Below are positions 1 through 11,531 of a DNA stretch of 64,000 nt, piece after piece (position 1 is the stretch's first letter; each line of letters starts with the position of its first letter). The position numbers were made by a program, and so were the translations under genes. The DNA comes from Oscheius tipulae (taxonomy: Eukaryota > Nematoda > Chromadorea > Rhabditida > Rhabditidae): positions 6,324,001 to 6,388,000 of the forward strand of contig JASJZH010000003.1 in the NCBI GenBank assembly GCA_037178975.1. Direction: 5' to 3'. Below the pieces are notes generated by a model. That model was not told the DNA's origin. It searched no databases and saw nothing but the letters and a program-made list of their open reading frames with translations.

Positions 1-39
1 TGAGTTTTTCTTTTTGGGGAATTTACGCAAGTTATTCAG

Positions 40-628
40 TGACGCCGCCTCTCAACCGATTCATCGTGCTCGACCGGCCAAGACGGCTCGTGTCTCCCAT
101 TCGAAGGCTTTCTCCCAGCCGGGACAGATTGATCTTCTGACTGACAGCCAGGTCTCCGACTGTAATACTCAAATGGTTCGTTTCTCCTAGGTGTTTCGGT
201 CATTTTCCTTCTTCAGAATCCGCTGGAATGGCTCGTCAAGAGGATGACCAGATTCTGCGTCACGCTCCCATTGGCCCAGATTGTCGCCCGCATCAAGAAT
301 GCAGGAGACGAATGCGGAATTGTCATCAAGGAGACCTCTTCCGTCGGACTCGTATGTTTCCATTCGATTTTTAGTGGAAAAGAAGTTTCAGCTGGCCGGA
401 ACCAAACGCGATACGCACTTCTTCGTGAACATTATGGAAATGTCCACTGACGGCAAACGGAGATTGATGCTCGACTTCAGACGGTCTCGCGGCGACGGAA
501 TCGAATTCAAGAAGGCCTTCGTCCTGATCAAGGATCGCATGAAGGATGTAATCTGCGCCGACGGCGACAAGTGGATGGAACGTCAGGGATTCACCGCGAG
601 TCAACTCGTCGGAGAAGCCGTCTTCTGA
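40..628 (+). CDS. chk-1: Checkpoint kinase Chk1, C-terminal part (partial)
   Basis: This is the end of a gene that starts before the window. Three exons read in phase: 40-174, 217-351 and 392-628, with introns of 42 and 40 nt. The protein has the Chk1 regulatory tail: an SFSQP-like 'AFSQPGQ' linker, then the first conserved motif 'NPLEWLVKRMTRF', then the KA1-like domain with 'FFVNIMEM', 'LMLDFRRSRGDGIEFKKAF' and a final 'DKW'. In vertebrate Chk1 these blocks fold back on the kinase domain and hold it inactive until the ATR pathway phosphorylates the linker. The kinase domain itself lies upstream and is not visible. A short tail of about 17 residues follows the KA1 core. The identification rests on the order and spacing of these motifs. 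Confidence 0.9.
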
Positions 629-751
629 ACCCCTTTGGAAATACTAACCCATTCAACTTTGTAACATTCTGCTCATCTTGTACTTGCGTCTCTCTTTATA
701 TGCGCTGTGATCTCTTCCACCCACCACCTCCCCTTACGTCACTTTTATCGA

Positions 752-769
752 AATAAAGTAACTTTTATT
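752..769. promoter_or_regulatory. Adjacent poly(A) signals of two convergent genes
   Basis: AATAAA lies on the + strand at 752-757, about 125 nt after the Chk1 stop. AATAAA on the - strand (read as TTTATT) lies at 764-769, about 20 nt after the stop of the RS-rich gene. Only 160 bp separate the two stop codons, so the 3' ends of both transcripts should overlap. Confidence 0.6.
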
Positions 770-788
770 CCGTAGCAAGTGTATACAA

Positions 789-1857
789 TCATCGAGGCCT
801 GCGGTAGAAGGAGCTCTGCTCGGCTTCTTCCTCATCGACCGCCTTTTTGACCAATGTCATCAGGCTGACATGCAACGATTCGAGACGACGATTACTCTTT
901 ATTGCGACCATTTTCGTCAGCAAAAGTTTCACTGAAAGTGGAAGTTGACACAAAAAGGTGAAAACCTTACCGAAAATCTTGTTCTCCTCAAATTTTCTTT
1001 TCTCTTCCAATGTCATGCCACTCGTAGAGATTCCATCGCCCAAATCGGGTGAACGTCGTCGTGGAGAACGGCTTCGTCGCCGAACGGGAGACCTGGATCG
1101 AGAGCGGGATCTGTCTCGATGATGAGGAGAGTGGGAACGCTGGGAGGACGAGGTCGGAGGAATCATCTGGCCGGGAATCATGGGCGGAAAAGGCATGCCG
1201 GGAGGAATCGGCAACGGCGGCATTCCTGGCATGAACATCTGACTCGAAAATCGTTGAAATAGGCGAGAAAACTGACTGGAGGGGGAAAGAATCCGGGCGG
1301 AGGAATCATTGGCGGCATTGGAGTCGGTGGCAGATGTTTCTTAGCCCTCGTAGGCGCTGCTTTCCCATAGTAACTTTCTGCAAAATGCTCATTAGACAGT
1401 TTTGGACAGAAATGAATCTGAAATAGGCGAGAAAGGTTGAAAATGTAAGGAAAGGAAAATGAAACCAGTTACCTGTGACAGTCTTAATAATATTTTCCGT
1501 TTTCATCTTGGAATCATTCGGACCCTGAGATAAATCAGTGCAAAAAGATGTTGGAAGGAGAACTCTGAAACAAGAGAAAGGGACGTACCCATCGCGACCT
1601 TTTCGGCAAGACTGGTGGCACGATTCCGTCGGCATTGAGCCACGACATCTTCACTGGAGCTGCGGTAGACGAATCTGGCTAGAATAAGAAGAAAAAGAAA
1701 AGAAAATGTGAAAAACAAGTGAGTACATGAAGAGAATTATAGTCGGAAACAACCTTACCGTGTGACTGATGGGCTCATTCTTGACTGCTGCAGTAGAAAG
1801 ATTCGTCTCTGACCCGAAATCGTCCTCCAATTCCTCCAAGTGCTCGTCCATGTTCAT
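789..1857 (-). CDS. RS-rich nuclear protein with a U2AF ligand motif
   Basis: Six exons (1857-1759, 1678-1589, 1524-1473, 1377-1277, 1238-971, 931-789) join to 250 codons plus stop. The N-terminus is acidic. Near residue 58 there is 'KRSRWG', which fits the U2AF-ligand motif (basic residues followed by R-W) found in SF1 and SF3b155. A Pro/Met-rich stretch (PPMIPPPG, FMPGMPPLPIPPGMP) follows, then an RS block (RDRSRSRSRSPVRRRSRSP) and a charged helical tail. No RRM, KH or zinc finger is visible, so it is not SF1 or CAPER itself. The likely setting is nuclear pre-mRNA splicing, by inference from the ULM and RS repeats. The start is chosen because TTTTCCAG lies a few bases upstream of the ATG, as at many genes here. 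I do not recognise a named orthologue. Confidence 0.72.
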
Positions 1858-2995
1858 TCGGGCTGGAAAACGAGGCTAGGTTTCTAACAAACCAGAGCAA
1901 AATGAGTAAATAAAAATTTAAAATTTGTGCAAAGAACGCGAGCAGCTGAGAGAAAACGGATTGACCCCTAGTGACCGGGTCCTACGGCGACAGATCTGGT
2001 CAGTGGGAATAGCCAAAGTGACGTCAAAGCGGTCAGCCGGTTTCTCATTTAGTACCCTTCCAAATTTATTGATTTTCAACGCAACACGCACATGTTTCCC
2101 ATTTATGCGAACCCTGTGTAGTAGACAAGCAAATAACAGTTCTGTGATAAGGCAAAACAACTTCTCTCTGAAGAATAGAGCTAAAAACACACGCAAGTTC
2201 CACCTTGTTGTCCTTTTCGTGTCTCTTTCTGATCCCATTTACAGCAAAAGAGTAGACTGGTCTTTTCTAAACTTGCTTCGAGCGAAGTTGCAAGTGTAAT
2301 CAGAAAAAAGGAATAAAGATACCTATCTGACAATTGTTCCTTGAAGATTTTGGTAGCGTGTTCAAATATCCCTATTGTTTCTTTTCGTCTCCTTCTTTTC
2401 TGTCTTTCTCCCACAACATTATTTTCTCTTCATTGAATTCCACACATCCGATCGAATTTGCAATATAAAAAGACGGCAACACTAGCATTTATACTGACGA
2501 GATCATGTGACAAGCTGCGCATAACCTCCTTCTCCAATTTCAAGTTTTTATCGAAAGCTAATTTCTCGTTTACAGCAACGGAACTACAACTATTCGAGTC
2601 CCAATGCCCGGCGATGGAAAAGAAGTTGTCCGTGGAAAACAATAACTTCGAGGAACGACGAGCTCTCATCGGTTTGTCTTTTTTATTAAATAAAATTGGT
2701 CGAAAATTTCTTTATCAAATTATTATCGCTTATCTTATCTTCCTCAGTGACTCAGTCAGCTTATGATACTCTGCTGTAAACAGCTGTCCCATCGCGGTGT
2801 GAAAGACACGAAAACAGTTTTCCCTCACTCATTCTTGAAACACTTTGTATCTTGTTCAATTGAGAAATAACCTTCCAAAACTTCGGAAATTTTCTTAATT
2901 TCTGCCTTTCCTCTCGAGTGTTATCTTATCAACCTAACGCCCCCTCCTCGTACCGAACCACTCCATCATTTTTCTCTGTTCAGCCCCGGCGGGCT
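1858..2995. other. Spacer between divergent genes
   Basis: This is the shared 5' region of the RS-rich gene (-) and the ABCA gene (+). Open frames here (for example around 2458-2766) lack recognisable protein features. A short stretch near 2613-2671 after a TTTACAG site could be a 5' leader exon of the ABCA gene. AT-rich sequence dominates. Confidence 0.4.
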
Positions 2996-5900
2996 ATGAG
3001 TGCCAGCAGTCACTCTCCCCTTTTGGAGGAGGAAATTTCACAAAATGACTATGAGTCTACCCAAAGTAAGTCATTAGACTGTCAGCAACCGGTATTTGTA
3101 ATCTATAACGTGAAGAGATTAGTGCGTCATGCTCATAATCGGAAAAAGTTCAGTTTTGGCTGATTTCCTCCGGAAATAGCGCGTATTTATTGTCCCTTGT
3201 CCCAACTGTCAACTATTTCCAGGTAAAAGAAATCGTGGCGGAATGGCGGCCAGCTGGAATCAGTTCTGGCTGCTCTTCAGAAAAAATTTGCTCTTGGCCA
3301 AACGTAGCAAGTTATGGGTCTTCTTCGAACTTCTCCTACCCTGCCTGTTCACCCTGCCCATCATTCTCATTGTTACCAAGGTCTTTCATTTTTTTTTTTC
3401 GTAGAAAAATCATATTTCAGTATGCAAATATTGAAAAATACAGTGCCAGAAACTTCGCTCCGGCCACAGTTACCGGAACTGGAGAGGATCTCCTCCGAAC
3501 TGTGCAGTTCACGAAATCGCCTAAAATGAGATGGAATTTGCCCGAAAGCATCAATATCGCCTACAAGTTGGTCGAAATTTGATAAACAAATCGAGGATTT
3601 TCAGTACGGACATAGGAGGCCCGGATCTCGCAAGAATAATCAAAGCCTTCGCTGACAGATATGCAAACTACGAGGTGCAACTCGAGCTCGTCCGATTTCC
3701 CAATCGAACGGCGATGATCTCGGCACTGAAAGACGATATTGTCAACATCACGGACACCCTCCATTTAATCGGAAAGTGGGTTTTTGTAATGGTCGGTTGG
3801 GTCAAAATGGCTTCTTCAGATACGCAGGCGGCATCGAATTCACTGAACTCGATATCAAAACCCGCAAACTAGGCTACAATATTCATTTGCCGAATCTGCC
3901 ATCTACGGAAGGAGACAATTTCAAAGTCGGAACCAACTGGATTGATGTCTACGGGCCGACCACAGACTACAATAGGTTGGTTTCTTTTTTCTGTCTTTTT
4001 AATTATCATCTGCACACTACCGTAATCCAGTTATTTACATGGCAGGACTTTTTTGCATGCTAAATTGAGGGAAATGGACACCGTGACAAAACCAAGTGGC
4101 TATGGTAGCGTTCTCTCTTCCACTGTCAAATCCGTGTCAACACGACGATGTTCAGAGACGAATGTAACCCTCACTTTCTCGAGCAGACTACATTCCTTAA
4201 CCCGGAAGAATTTATTTGGTAGAGGAAAATAAAAATGAGCCAATTGACGAGAAAGACTGCTTCCAGGAAGAACTAGAAAGAAAATGGAAAGAAAAATATG
4301 AAAATGCATATTGCCAGGCGAGAATTGTATGTGAATAGGTGATCTATGTGGATTTACTGAGAGTTACCCTGAAAAATTCATTTAAGTCCAGAAAAATGCA
4401 ATTTTTAGCATGCCATCCTCTCCTCCCTACTGGTCCAGCGCCTTCATCTCCTTCCAGTACGCCCTCGACTCCATTTTCGTCAATGTTAGTGTTTTTTTTC
4501 TTCTGGTAGAACGTAAATTTAGCAAACCGGAGGAGCTGACCTGCCCCAAACTCGGTTGCATCGTCTTCCCGAGTATCCGTACAGCGTGAACAGCATTGCA
4601 ATCTTCATCAAATTTCTGCCGATCCTCTGGGGAATGTGTGCCTTCTTGACTGTTCTACATTCGGGACGAGAGGTTGCTCACGAGAAGGCCACAGTTAAGT
4701 CGTTCCTCTCGGTGATGGGACTTTCGAGTCCAATGTTCTACTGGTCCCATGTACTCTTCTCCTGGATCAAGTGTCTCATCATTTTCACCGTCTGTGCCAT
4801 CCCCCTGTCCACTGTCATGCCTGTAAGTTTCTTTCCTTCTTTTTTAGTACAAAACACAGAACGTCTCGACGAGTCTCTTTTTCGCCACCTTCTTCCTCTA
4901 CGGACTGGGAGCCGTCGTATTCGGTGTTCTCGTGGCCTCCATCTTCAAGAGCCCCAACAACGCCATCAAGGGTACTATTTTTAAGCTTTCATACAAAAAA
5001 ATGTTCCAGTAACCCTAATGAGCTGGATGCTTCTGATCGCCTTGCCGTATATCAAGACTTCTCGGAGCGAGGAGATCGGTCTCTGTTTTCTGTCCTCGTT
5101 GAACATCAACGGCGCCTTTTATCAGGCCATTGTGGCCATCAGTGACAACATGTACAAGGGTTCGTCTCGTTGCGTGATTTCAAACAGTTTTGAGTGTAGA
5201 AAACCCATTGGGATGGATGAACATGTTCGAAGGAGGAGCTCTGAACTTTACTATTGGCTACGCCTTGGTCATGATGGCTGTCGACATTATTTGGATGTCC
5301 GTGCTGACGCTCCTCTTCGATCTCTTCCTCGGAGGAACCGACTTCAGTTTCCGAGGCATCTTCGCCCGAGAAGGAGTCGAGGAAGCCGACAATCTCGAGC
5401 ACAAGCCCCTCGTAGAGCAGGAAGATGCTGCGTTGCTCCGGTCGAAACCCGATATCGAAGTCCGTGATCTGGTCAAGATTTGGTCTGAGACAGGAGAAAG
5501 AGCCGTCGACGGATTCTTTCTCAACGCCTATCCAGGCCAGGTTACAGCCCTCCTTGGTCACAACGGCGCCGGAAAGAGTACGACCTTCTCGATTCTCTGC
5601 GGAATCATCAGGCCTACTGCTGGTATCCTTTATGATTTATTTTGATAATAAAATCTCTCAGGAAGCGTAAAGGTCTGCGACGAAGAGGTCACCGTCGGAC
5701 AGACACATCACAATGTGGGCTACTGTCCACAGGGTAATGCCCTCTTCGACAAACTGACTGTAGACGAGCATCTTTGGCTCATTAACGGACTGAAAAATGG
5801 AACTGCGGATTGGAAAATGGAAGGCAGTTTATTAAAGGACAGTCTCGGACTCATGGAGAAGAGTTACGAGGTTTTCTTTAGTCTTACAGTAGTGTGACCA

Positions 5901-8900
5901 AAAAGTTAAGCTGTCGATGAACTTGTCCGGTGGAATGAAGAGGAAGCTCTGTGTCTGTCTGGCACTCATCGGCAAGAGCAAAGTAGTCCTCTTGGATGAA
6001 CCGACAGCTGGTAAGCTATTTTAGATGGTTTTGGTATGATAAAGTGTATAGGAATGGATCCGGGAGCACGTCGTCATGTGGAGCAGCTTCTCGTGGAAGA
6101 GAAGAGGAACCGAACCATTCTCCTCACCACTCACTATATGGACGAAGCCGAACTGCTTGGAGATCGAGTTGCTATTATGACCAAAGGACGCGTCTCGGCT
6201 GTCGGAACGCCCGAATTTCTCAAGGCTCAGTGAGTTTTGTATGAATTAGAAACTGCGGGCGGGAAATAGGCAGTTTCTTCCCTAACGCATGATTTAAATT
6301 GCCCGAAATTGGTCCGATGAGAAGAGAAATTTAGTAGCTAACCATTGAACGGGATTTGAACCCGTGCGACCACTTTTCTACCATGGGTCCAGAAGTTCGA
6401 CTCCTTGATCCGCTCGGCCAACTTTGAGCTTGTTGGGAAAAATGTCCACATCTGCTTCAGCGTTTCGATGTCATTTTGCAGAGTTTTAGCCAATTATCTT
6501 CCAAATAAACCGAAATCTATTCCAGATTCGGAACTGGCTACATACTGACCGTGGTGGTCGAAGATGACGTAAAGACTACAGAAGCCGCCGTCAAAATTGC
6601 CGCCTTCTCGGTCGAGCACATCGAGGGCGCGAAACAGGGAGAAGTTCACGGTCGCCAGCTAGAAATTATTCTGCCGAGAAAGGAACAAAAGAACTTCCCG
6701 CGCTTCTTCCAGGCCTTGGAAAAGCATCAAGTCGAGCTTAAAATCGCCTCTTTTGGACTGTCCCTCAACACACTGGAACAGGTTGTTCTTCCTTCTTTTC
6801 AATTAAACTATCTGAAGTTTAGGTGTTCCTGAAGGTAGGAGAAGAGGCAAATCGTGTGGAGGATCTGCGCTATATTGATAGCGAGAGTGACCTGAACAAG
6901 AGGCTGATCGAGAGTCAGAAGGATCCAATTAACACGGGAGCTGCCCTCGTCTTGGCTCAATTGCATGCCATTTTCACTAAGAGAATCCTCTACACGATCA
7001 GAAACTGGCCGCAACTTGTCACCCAGGTCCTGATTCCCATGCTCATATTGGTCTTCATAACCTGGTTGACAAACTTCGCCGTCAGTTCGGGCGGAAGTGA
7101 CTATAGTCGTAACTTTACTCGCGACGAATTCGGTCCTTCAAGAGTCGTCCTCCAGGTTTACCAGAACTCGCCAGTTTCTGACAGTTACAAGCAGTTGATC
7201 AGAACGTGGCCCAACTCGGTGGTATGTATTGTATCTTCGTGCCAAAATTGTTCATTTTTAGCTGGTCGAACTCAAACCGTCGGACAATTTCACAGCACGA
7301 GTCATTGAATTGCCTAAAACGATGCCAGCCACCGGACTGGGAGCCTCGTTCGGTGACGACAAAGTCGAAGCGTACTTCAACAATCGAGCCGTTCATTCCG
7401 TCATCAGCAGCATAAATCTGATCAGCAATGCGAGGGTCTTGGCTCTTGGAGAAGGTTAGTTTGGATGACTTTGAAAATTGAGAGACCCGTTAGCATTTAT
7501 TTCACGGTTTGTTCAAAAGTGAGAGATCGCTACAGTAACCCATGTGCTTGGTTTAGCGTGCAAACATCTAATACTCAGCGAAGTTTACTGAGGACTGCCT
7601 CGCTTTGCTTTGAATATGGGTCCCGTCGCAAAAACAGTGAAGTTACGGTTTACCCGCGGCGATTTCTTTTTTTTTTTGAATAAATTAATTTCTCATCGGA
7701 CTTGATTTCGAACTGAATGCGACGAGAACAGTAAGTTACGGTATAAATGGGTCTCGTACCGAACGAATTGTCTATTCAAATTGTTTTACCGAAAAACCCT
7801 GTTCCAGGCTCCATCACGACCGGAATCTACGCCTTCTCGCAGCCGGCCTCGTCAGCGAAACTGCTTCCCTCAGGCCTGATTGATTATATGGTCGGTCCAC
7901 TGATGATGGTGGCTCTGGCTCTCGTCACATCGACCTTTGTCATGTTCTACGTCGACGAGAGAAAATCCAAATTCGCGCATCAGCAGTCCCTGACCGGTGT
8001 CTCGCCACTCGTCTTTTGGGGTGGATCTCTTATCTACGATTTTGTCTTCTATATCATCGTCTGCGCCTGCTTCCTCATCTTCTTCCTCGTTTCCGGCTGG
8101 CTGTCCAACGTCATCGGATTGTTAGTTCTGTTACTTTTGTGTGACAAAACAAATTCAGTGTGATCCTGCTCTGGTTCCTATACTTCTGGGCCGTCATGCC
8201 CTTCATCTATACAGTCTCCTTTATGTTTTCCTCGCCCTCCAAGGCCAATATTCTTCTGATTATCTGGCAGATTATAGCCGCCACCGCAGCCATAATCACC
8301 GTCTACATTCTCTCCTATGTGCCCACTGTGGACAAGACAGTCGTCGAGATTGTCAGAGTCAGTATTACCTGTTTTCGTTACTAAAATGACCAATTTCAGT
8401 CATGTCTGCTCACTTTTCTTCCCTCATTTGCCCTCGGCAATGGCCTGATGACACTGGGTATGTTCGCAGCTCTGCCGATTCCAGGAGCAGAGAAGGAGCT
8501 CTGGCATTGGGACAATTTAGGTATTTTTTCTTGGAAATACATGGAAACTGGTCATTTTAAGGAAAGAACATCACCTTCATGCTGATCTTCGCTCTTTTCT
8601 CGTCTCTGGTCTTCATCGCCTTTCAGTTCAAGATTGTCCGAAGGGCCTTCTCGAAGATCTGGGACATCCGAAACAGCCTCGGCCGTAACAACACGATTGG
8701 AGAGCAGCCCGTCGATGAGGATGTGGAGAAGGAGCAGAGGCTCGTCAGTAACCAAAGTCAAACTGGCAGTCTACTTCTCGAAGTCAATGTAACCATTTTA
8801 TTCAAATTGTGGACAAAAATGATTTTAGAAAATGAGCAAGTCGTTCGGAAAGGTCCGAGCTGTTGACGAGCTGTCAATGGGAATTAATGAGGGCGAATGT

Positions 8901-10507
8901 TTCGGACTTCTCGGAGTCAACGGAGCCGGAAAGACGACTACCTTCGACATTCTGACTGGACAGTCGTTTGCCACGAAAGGATTCGCTCGGATCGCCAATC
9001 ACGACGTCACCGAACACATTGTAATAGATCCTTTTGAATCGAAAACCAAAAAACAAATAGGCAATCGGCTATTGTCCTCAATTCGACGCCATGATGATGG
9101 ACTTCACGGGCAAGGAGACGCTGGTTATGATCGCCCGAATGTACGGATTCAAGGATCCGGAATGGAAGGCGACTCTGGTGCTGGAAGCTGTTGGAATGTC
9201 GCAGCATGGACACAAACTTGTTCGCTACTACAGGTGTTTATCTTATTCAAACCGACCCAAAGGTATGAATCTTTCAGTGGCGGACAGAGACGCAAGATCA
9301 GTGTCGGTCTGGCCCTGCTTGCCTGCACGAAGATTGTCATTCTCGATGAGCCGACAGCTGGAATAGACCCGAAGGCACGAAGAGACGTCTGGAATGTGCT
9401 CACCGCTGTCAGAAACAACTCGCAATCGGCTCTTCTACTGACCTCGCACAGCATGGACGAGTGCGAGGCTCTCTGCACCCGAATTGCCATGCTCAATAGA
9501 GGACGAATGATCGCCATCGGTCCGCCGCAACATGTCAAGTCCAAGTGGGTTTTTTTCCTTTTGTCCAACTTTTAATCTAGCTCTTATACTGTTCACATCA
9601 GTTTGGGTTTTGTCAAGCTGTCTTTTTATTGTACTGTACTGATAATCTTTTCTGGCCCAAGCTTTCAGATAAACACGGACAAAGTGCCGAAACCACAGAC
9701 ACCGTCCAAAGTTTCACACAGAGAGAACCCATTCGATTTTTTAAAATAGACCTCTATTTGTCTCAAAGGCTCAATAGTTACTGTAGTCAGTAGAAACCCT
9801 AATCGCAATGTTTCGAAACAGAACTCTGCTGCTAAGTATTGCTTTCGAATCTAACAGAGTAGCTAATTTCTTTTTTCTTCGCAGTCGTTCGACCTTCAGG
9901 TCGCTTCTCGTGGAGCTACCACAAGCTAAGTGACATCCTCGTTTACTTTTCCCCTCAACTGAGTTGCCAATAATTCTTGATTTGCCATCTTTGCCTCGGA
10001 CAAACAAACACAAATAAACAGTCCGCCACTGAAACCATCACGTTTTAGATATCTAAAGTGCGATTTATTGCTTTGAGAGTAATAGACAAAGTTGTATATG
10101 TCACGCGACAACCAATCTTTCACCTACCGTAAGCCATTTCAATCTTCAGATTCGGCAACAAATTCGCCTTGACAATGGTCGTGCCGACGCCCGAGGAGAA
10201 GCCAACCGTCATTGAACAAGTTTCTCTCCGCTTCAAGACCTCGACTCTGAAGACCCACAGCACTGACAACACGCTGACTCTCCGTTGGGAGGTTCGTTTT
10301 AAGCATTTCTTTTTTCTCTTGAAAACGAACCATGTATAGATCCCGAGAGTGACCGGAGACCTGTGGTCGAGCATGTTCGCCGAATGTCAGAAACTGGCCG
10401 ATTCGCTGGGAATCAAGGATTTCTGTCTGACACAGTCCTCACTCGAAGAGACCTTCCTTCAGCTGTCCAGCGAGGGCAACACGTCCATCTCCTCCTCTTC
10501 CCAATAA
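2996..10507 (+). CDS. ABCA-subfamily full ABC transporter
   Basis: About 25 exons encode a protein of roughly 1,650-1,700 residues with the full ABCA layout: TM1, long first loop, TM block, NBD1, TM block, NBD2. The N-terminus has '[16 protein letters not shown]' before the first membrane helix. NBD1 shows Walker [10 protein letters not shown] (~5560), signature LSGGMKRK (~5920) and Walker [14 protein letters not shown] (~5985). NBD2 shows GVNGAGKTT (~8920), YSGGQRRK (~9275) and [13 protein letters not shown] (~9335). The last exon ends in '[13 protein letters not shown]', the usual ABCA C-terminal motif. The family moves lipids across membranes; nematode members include ced-7 and the abt genes, and I cannot assign which. 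The start at 2996 sits after CTCTGTTCAG; a second in-frame Met is at 3243. The exons between about 4040 and 4500 (first loop) are uncertain. The intron at 6231-6525 holds a tRNA-like sequence. Confidence 0.93.
6342..6428 (-). pseudogene. Degenerate type II tRNA-like sequence in an ABCA intron
   Basis: On the - strand the sequence begins with 'TGGCCGAGCGG', the D-arm/A-box pattern of Leu and Ser tRNAs. It ends with 'ACGGGTTCAAATCCCGT', a perfect 5-bp T stem with a standard T loop and B box. The length between the arms fits a long variable loop. The acceptor strands (TCAAAGT and TCAATGG) pair badly and the anticodon arm is disrupted, so a working tRNA is unlikely. It could be a decayed tRNA gene or a tRNA-derived short repeat. 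Confidence 0.55.
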
Positions 10508-11531
10508 CTTTCTCTCCCTTTTTCATCTTTTTCGGGTTCCTAGACGGGTTCCGGTCCGGTTCTCTTGTACATTTTACCTTCTGTTTTATTAGAATTCCAA
10601 ATTCGTCAGTTCTTTTCCGTCATAATATTCTCTCCTCGCTTATGATGCTTTATCGTCATGTGATACTTACTTCCGCGATCTAATAAACCTCATTTTCTGT
10701 CTTTTTACACCAACATTGACGGTTTTTGTGTCCACTACAGTTATGTTAATAAACAAATGGTCTCACAGCAATTGCCCGCCTCAAATTGTGTGCGCGAAAA
10801 TCGCATTCGAAAATCTCGCCCCTATTATGAAAGAGACCGGCTGTCAGCAGACGACGCGGCTTTTTTAAAGAGTATGTTTCTAGAAGTTGACTCTTTGAAG
10901 GATAAGTCGGGGGTTATCCGGCTGTCATTAGGAGGTTTTACAAGAGAATAATGACACAGAGTCTGTAGATCCTATTCTTAGGAATAAAGTCGTTTCTGCC
11001 ACAATAGCATGAATAATTGCGGCAAAATCGGTAATACTTCGGCTAGTGGCCCCGTTTATTCAACCGGGCTTTTGATTTTCTTTTGGTGGATATTTGAACT
11101 TTCTTCACGATTTTGATATTTCTCGTTGTTCTTCATCATTTTCTACCGGGATCTGATGTTTTGTTCCTCCAAAATATTGTTTCAAGGCAAAATAGAGTAA
11201 GCAACAGGCTAACTTGAAAAATATCGTAAATATGCACTTTATTTTGAGGCAGGTGGAAAAATAGATTGGATTCTTTCTTCGTTCGGCCGGACGACTAAGA
11301 AAATTCTGGAGCAGAAAAAGTTGTGGGGAATGAAAAAGATTCCAACAAAAATGATGAAGAACAATGGGATATATAAAAAAAAACCGTCAAGAAAATTCAA
11401 AAACCCGCCAAAAGAAAAAGCGCGCGAAAAGTCGTTTAAATGAACGGGCCACCTGCCGAAGTATAACCCAAAAATCTTCACGACTTATTTTCCAAAACAA
11501 GAAATATGAGAAAACGAGATATAGTTTGCAG
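10508..11531. other. Spacer downstream of ABCA
   Basis: The first ~180 bases are the probable ABCA 3' UTR, ending near a TAATAAA at about 10681. The rest is AT-rich with no convincing gene. ORFs at 10757 and 11364 have no recognisable features. Confidence 0.4.
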
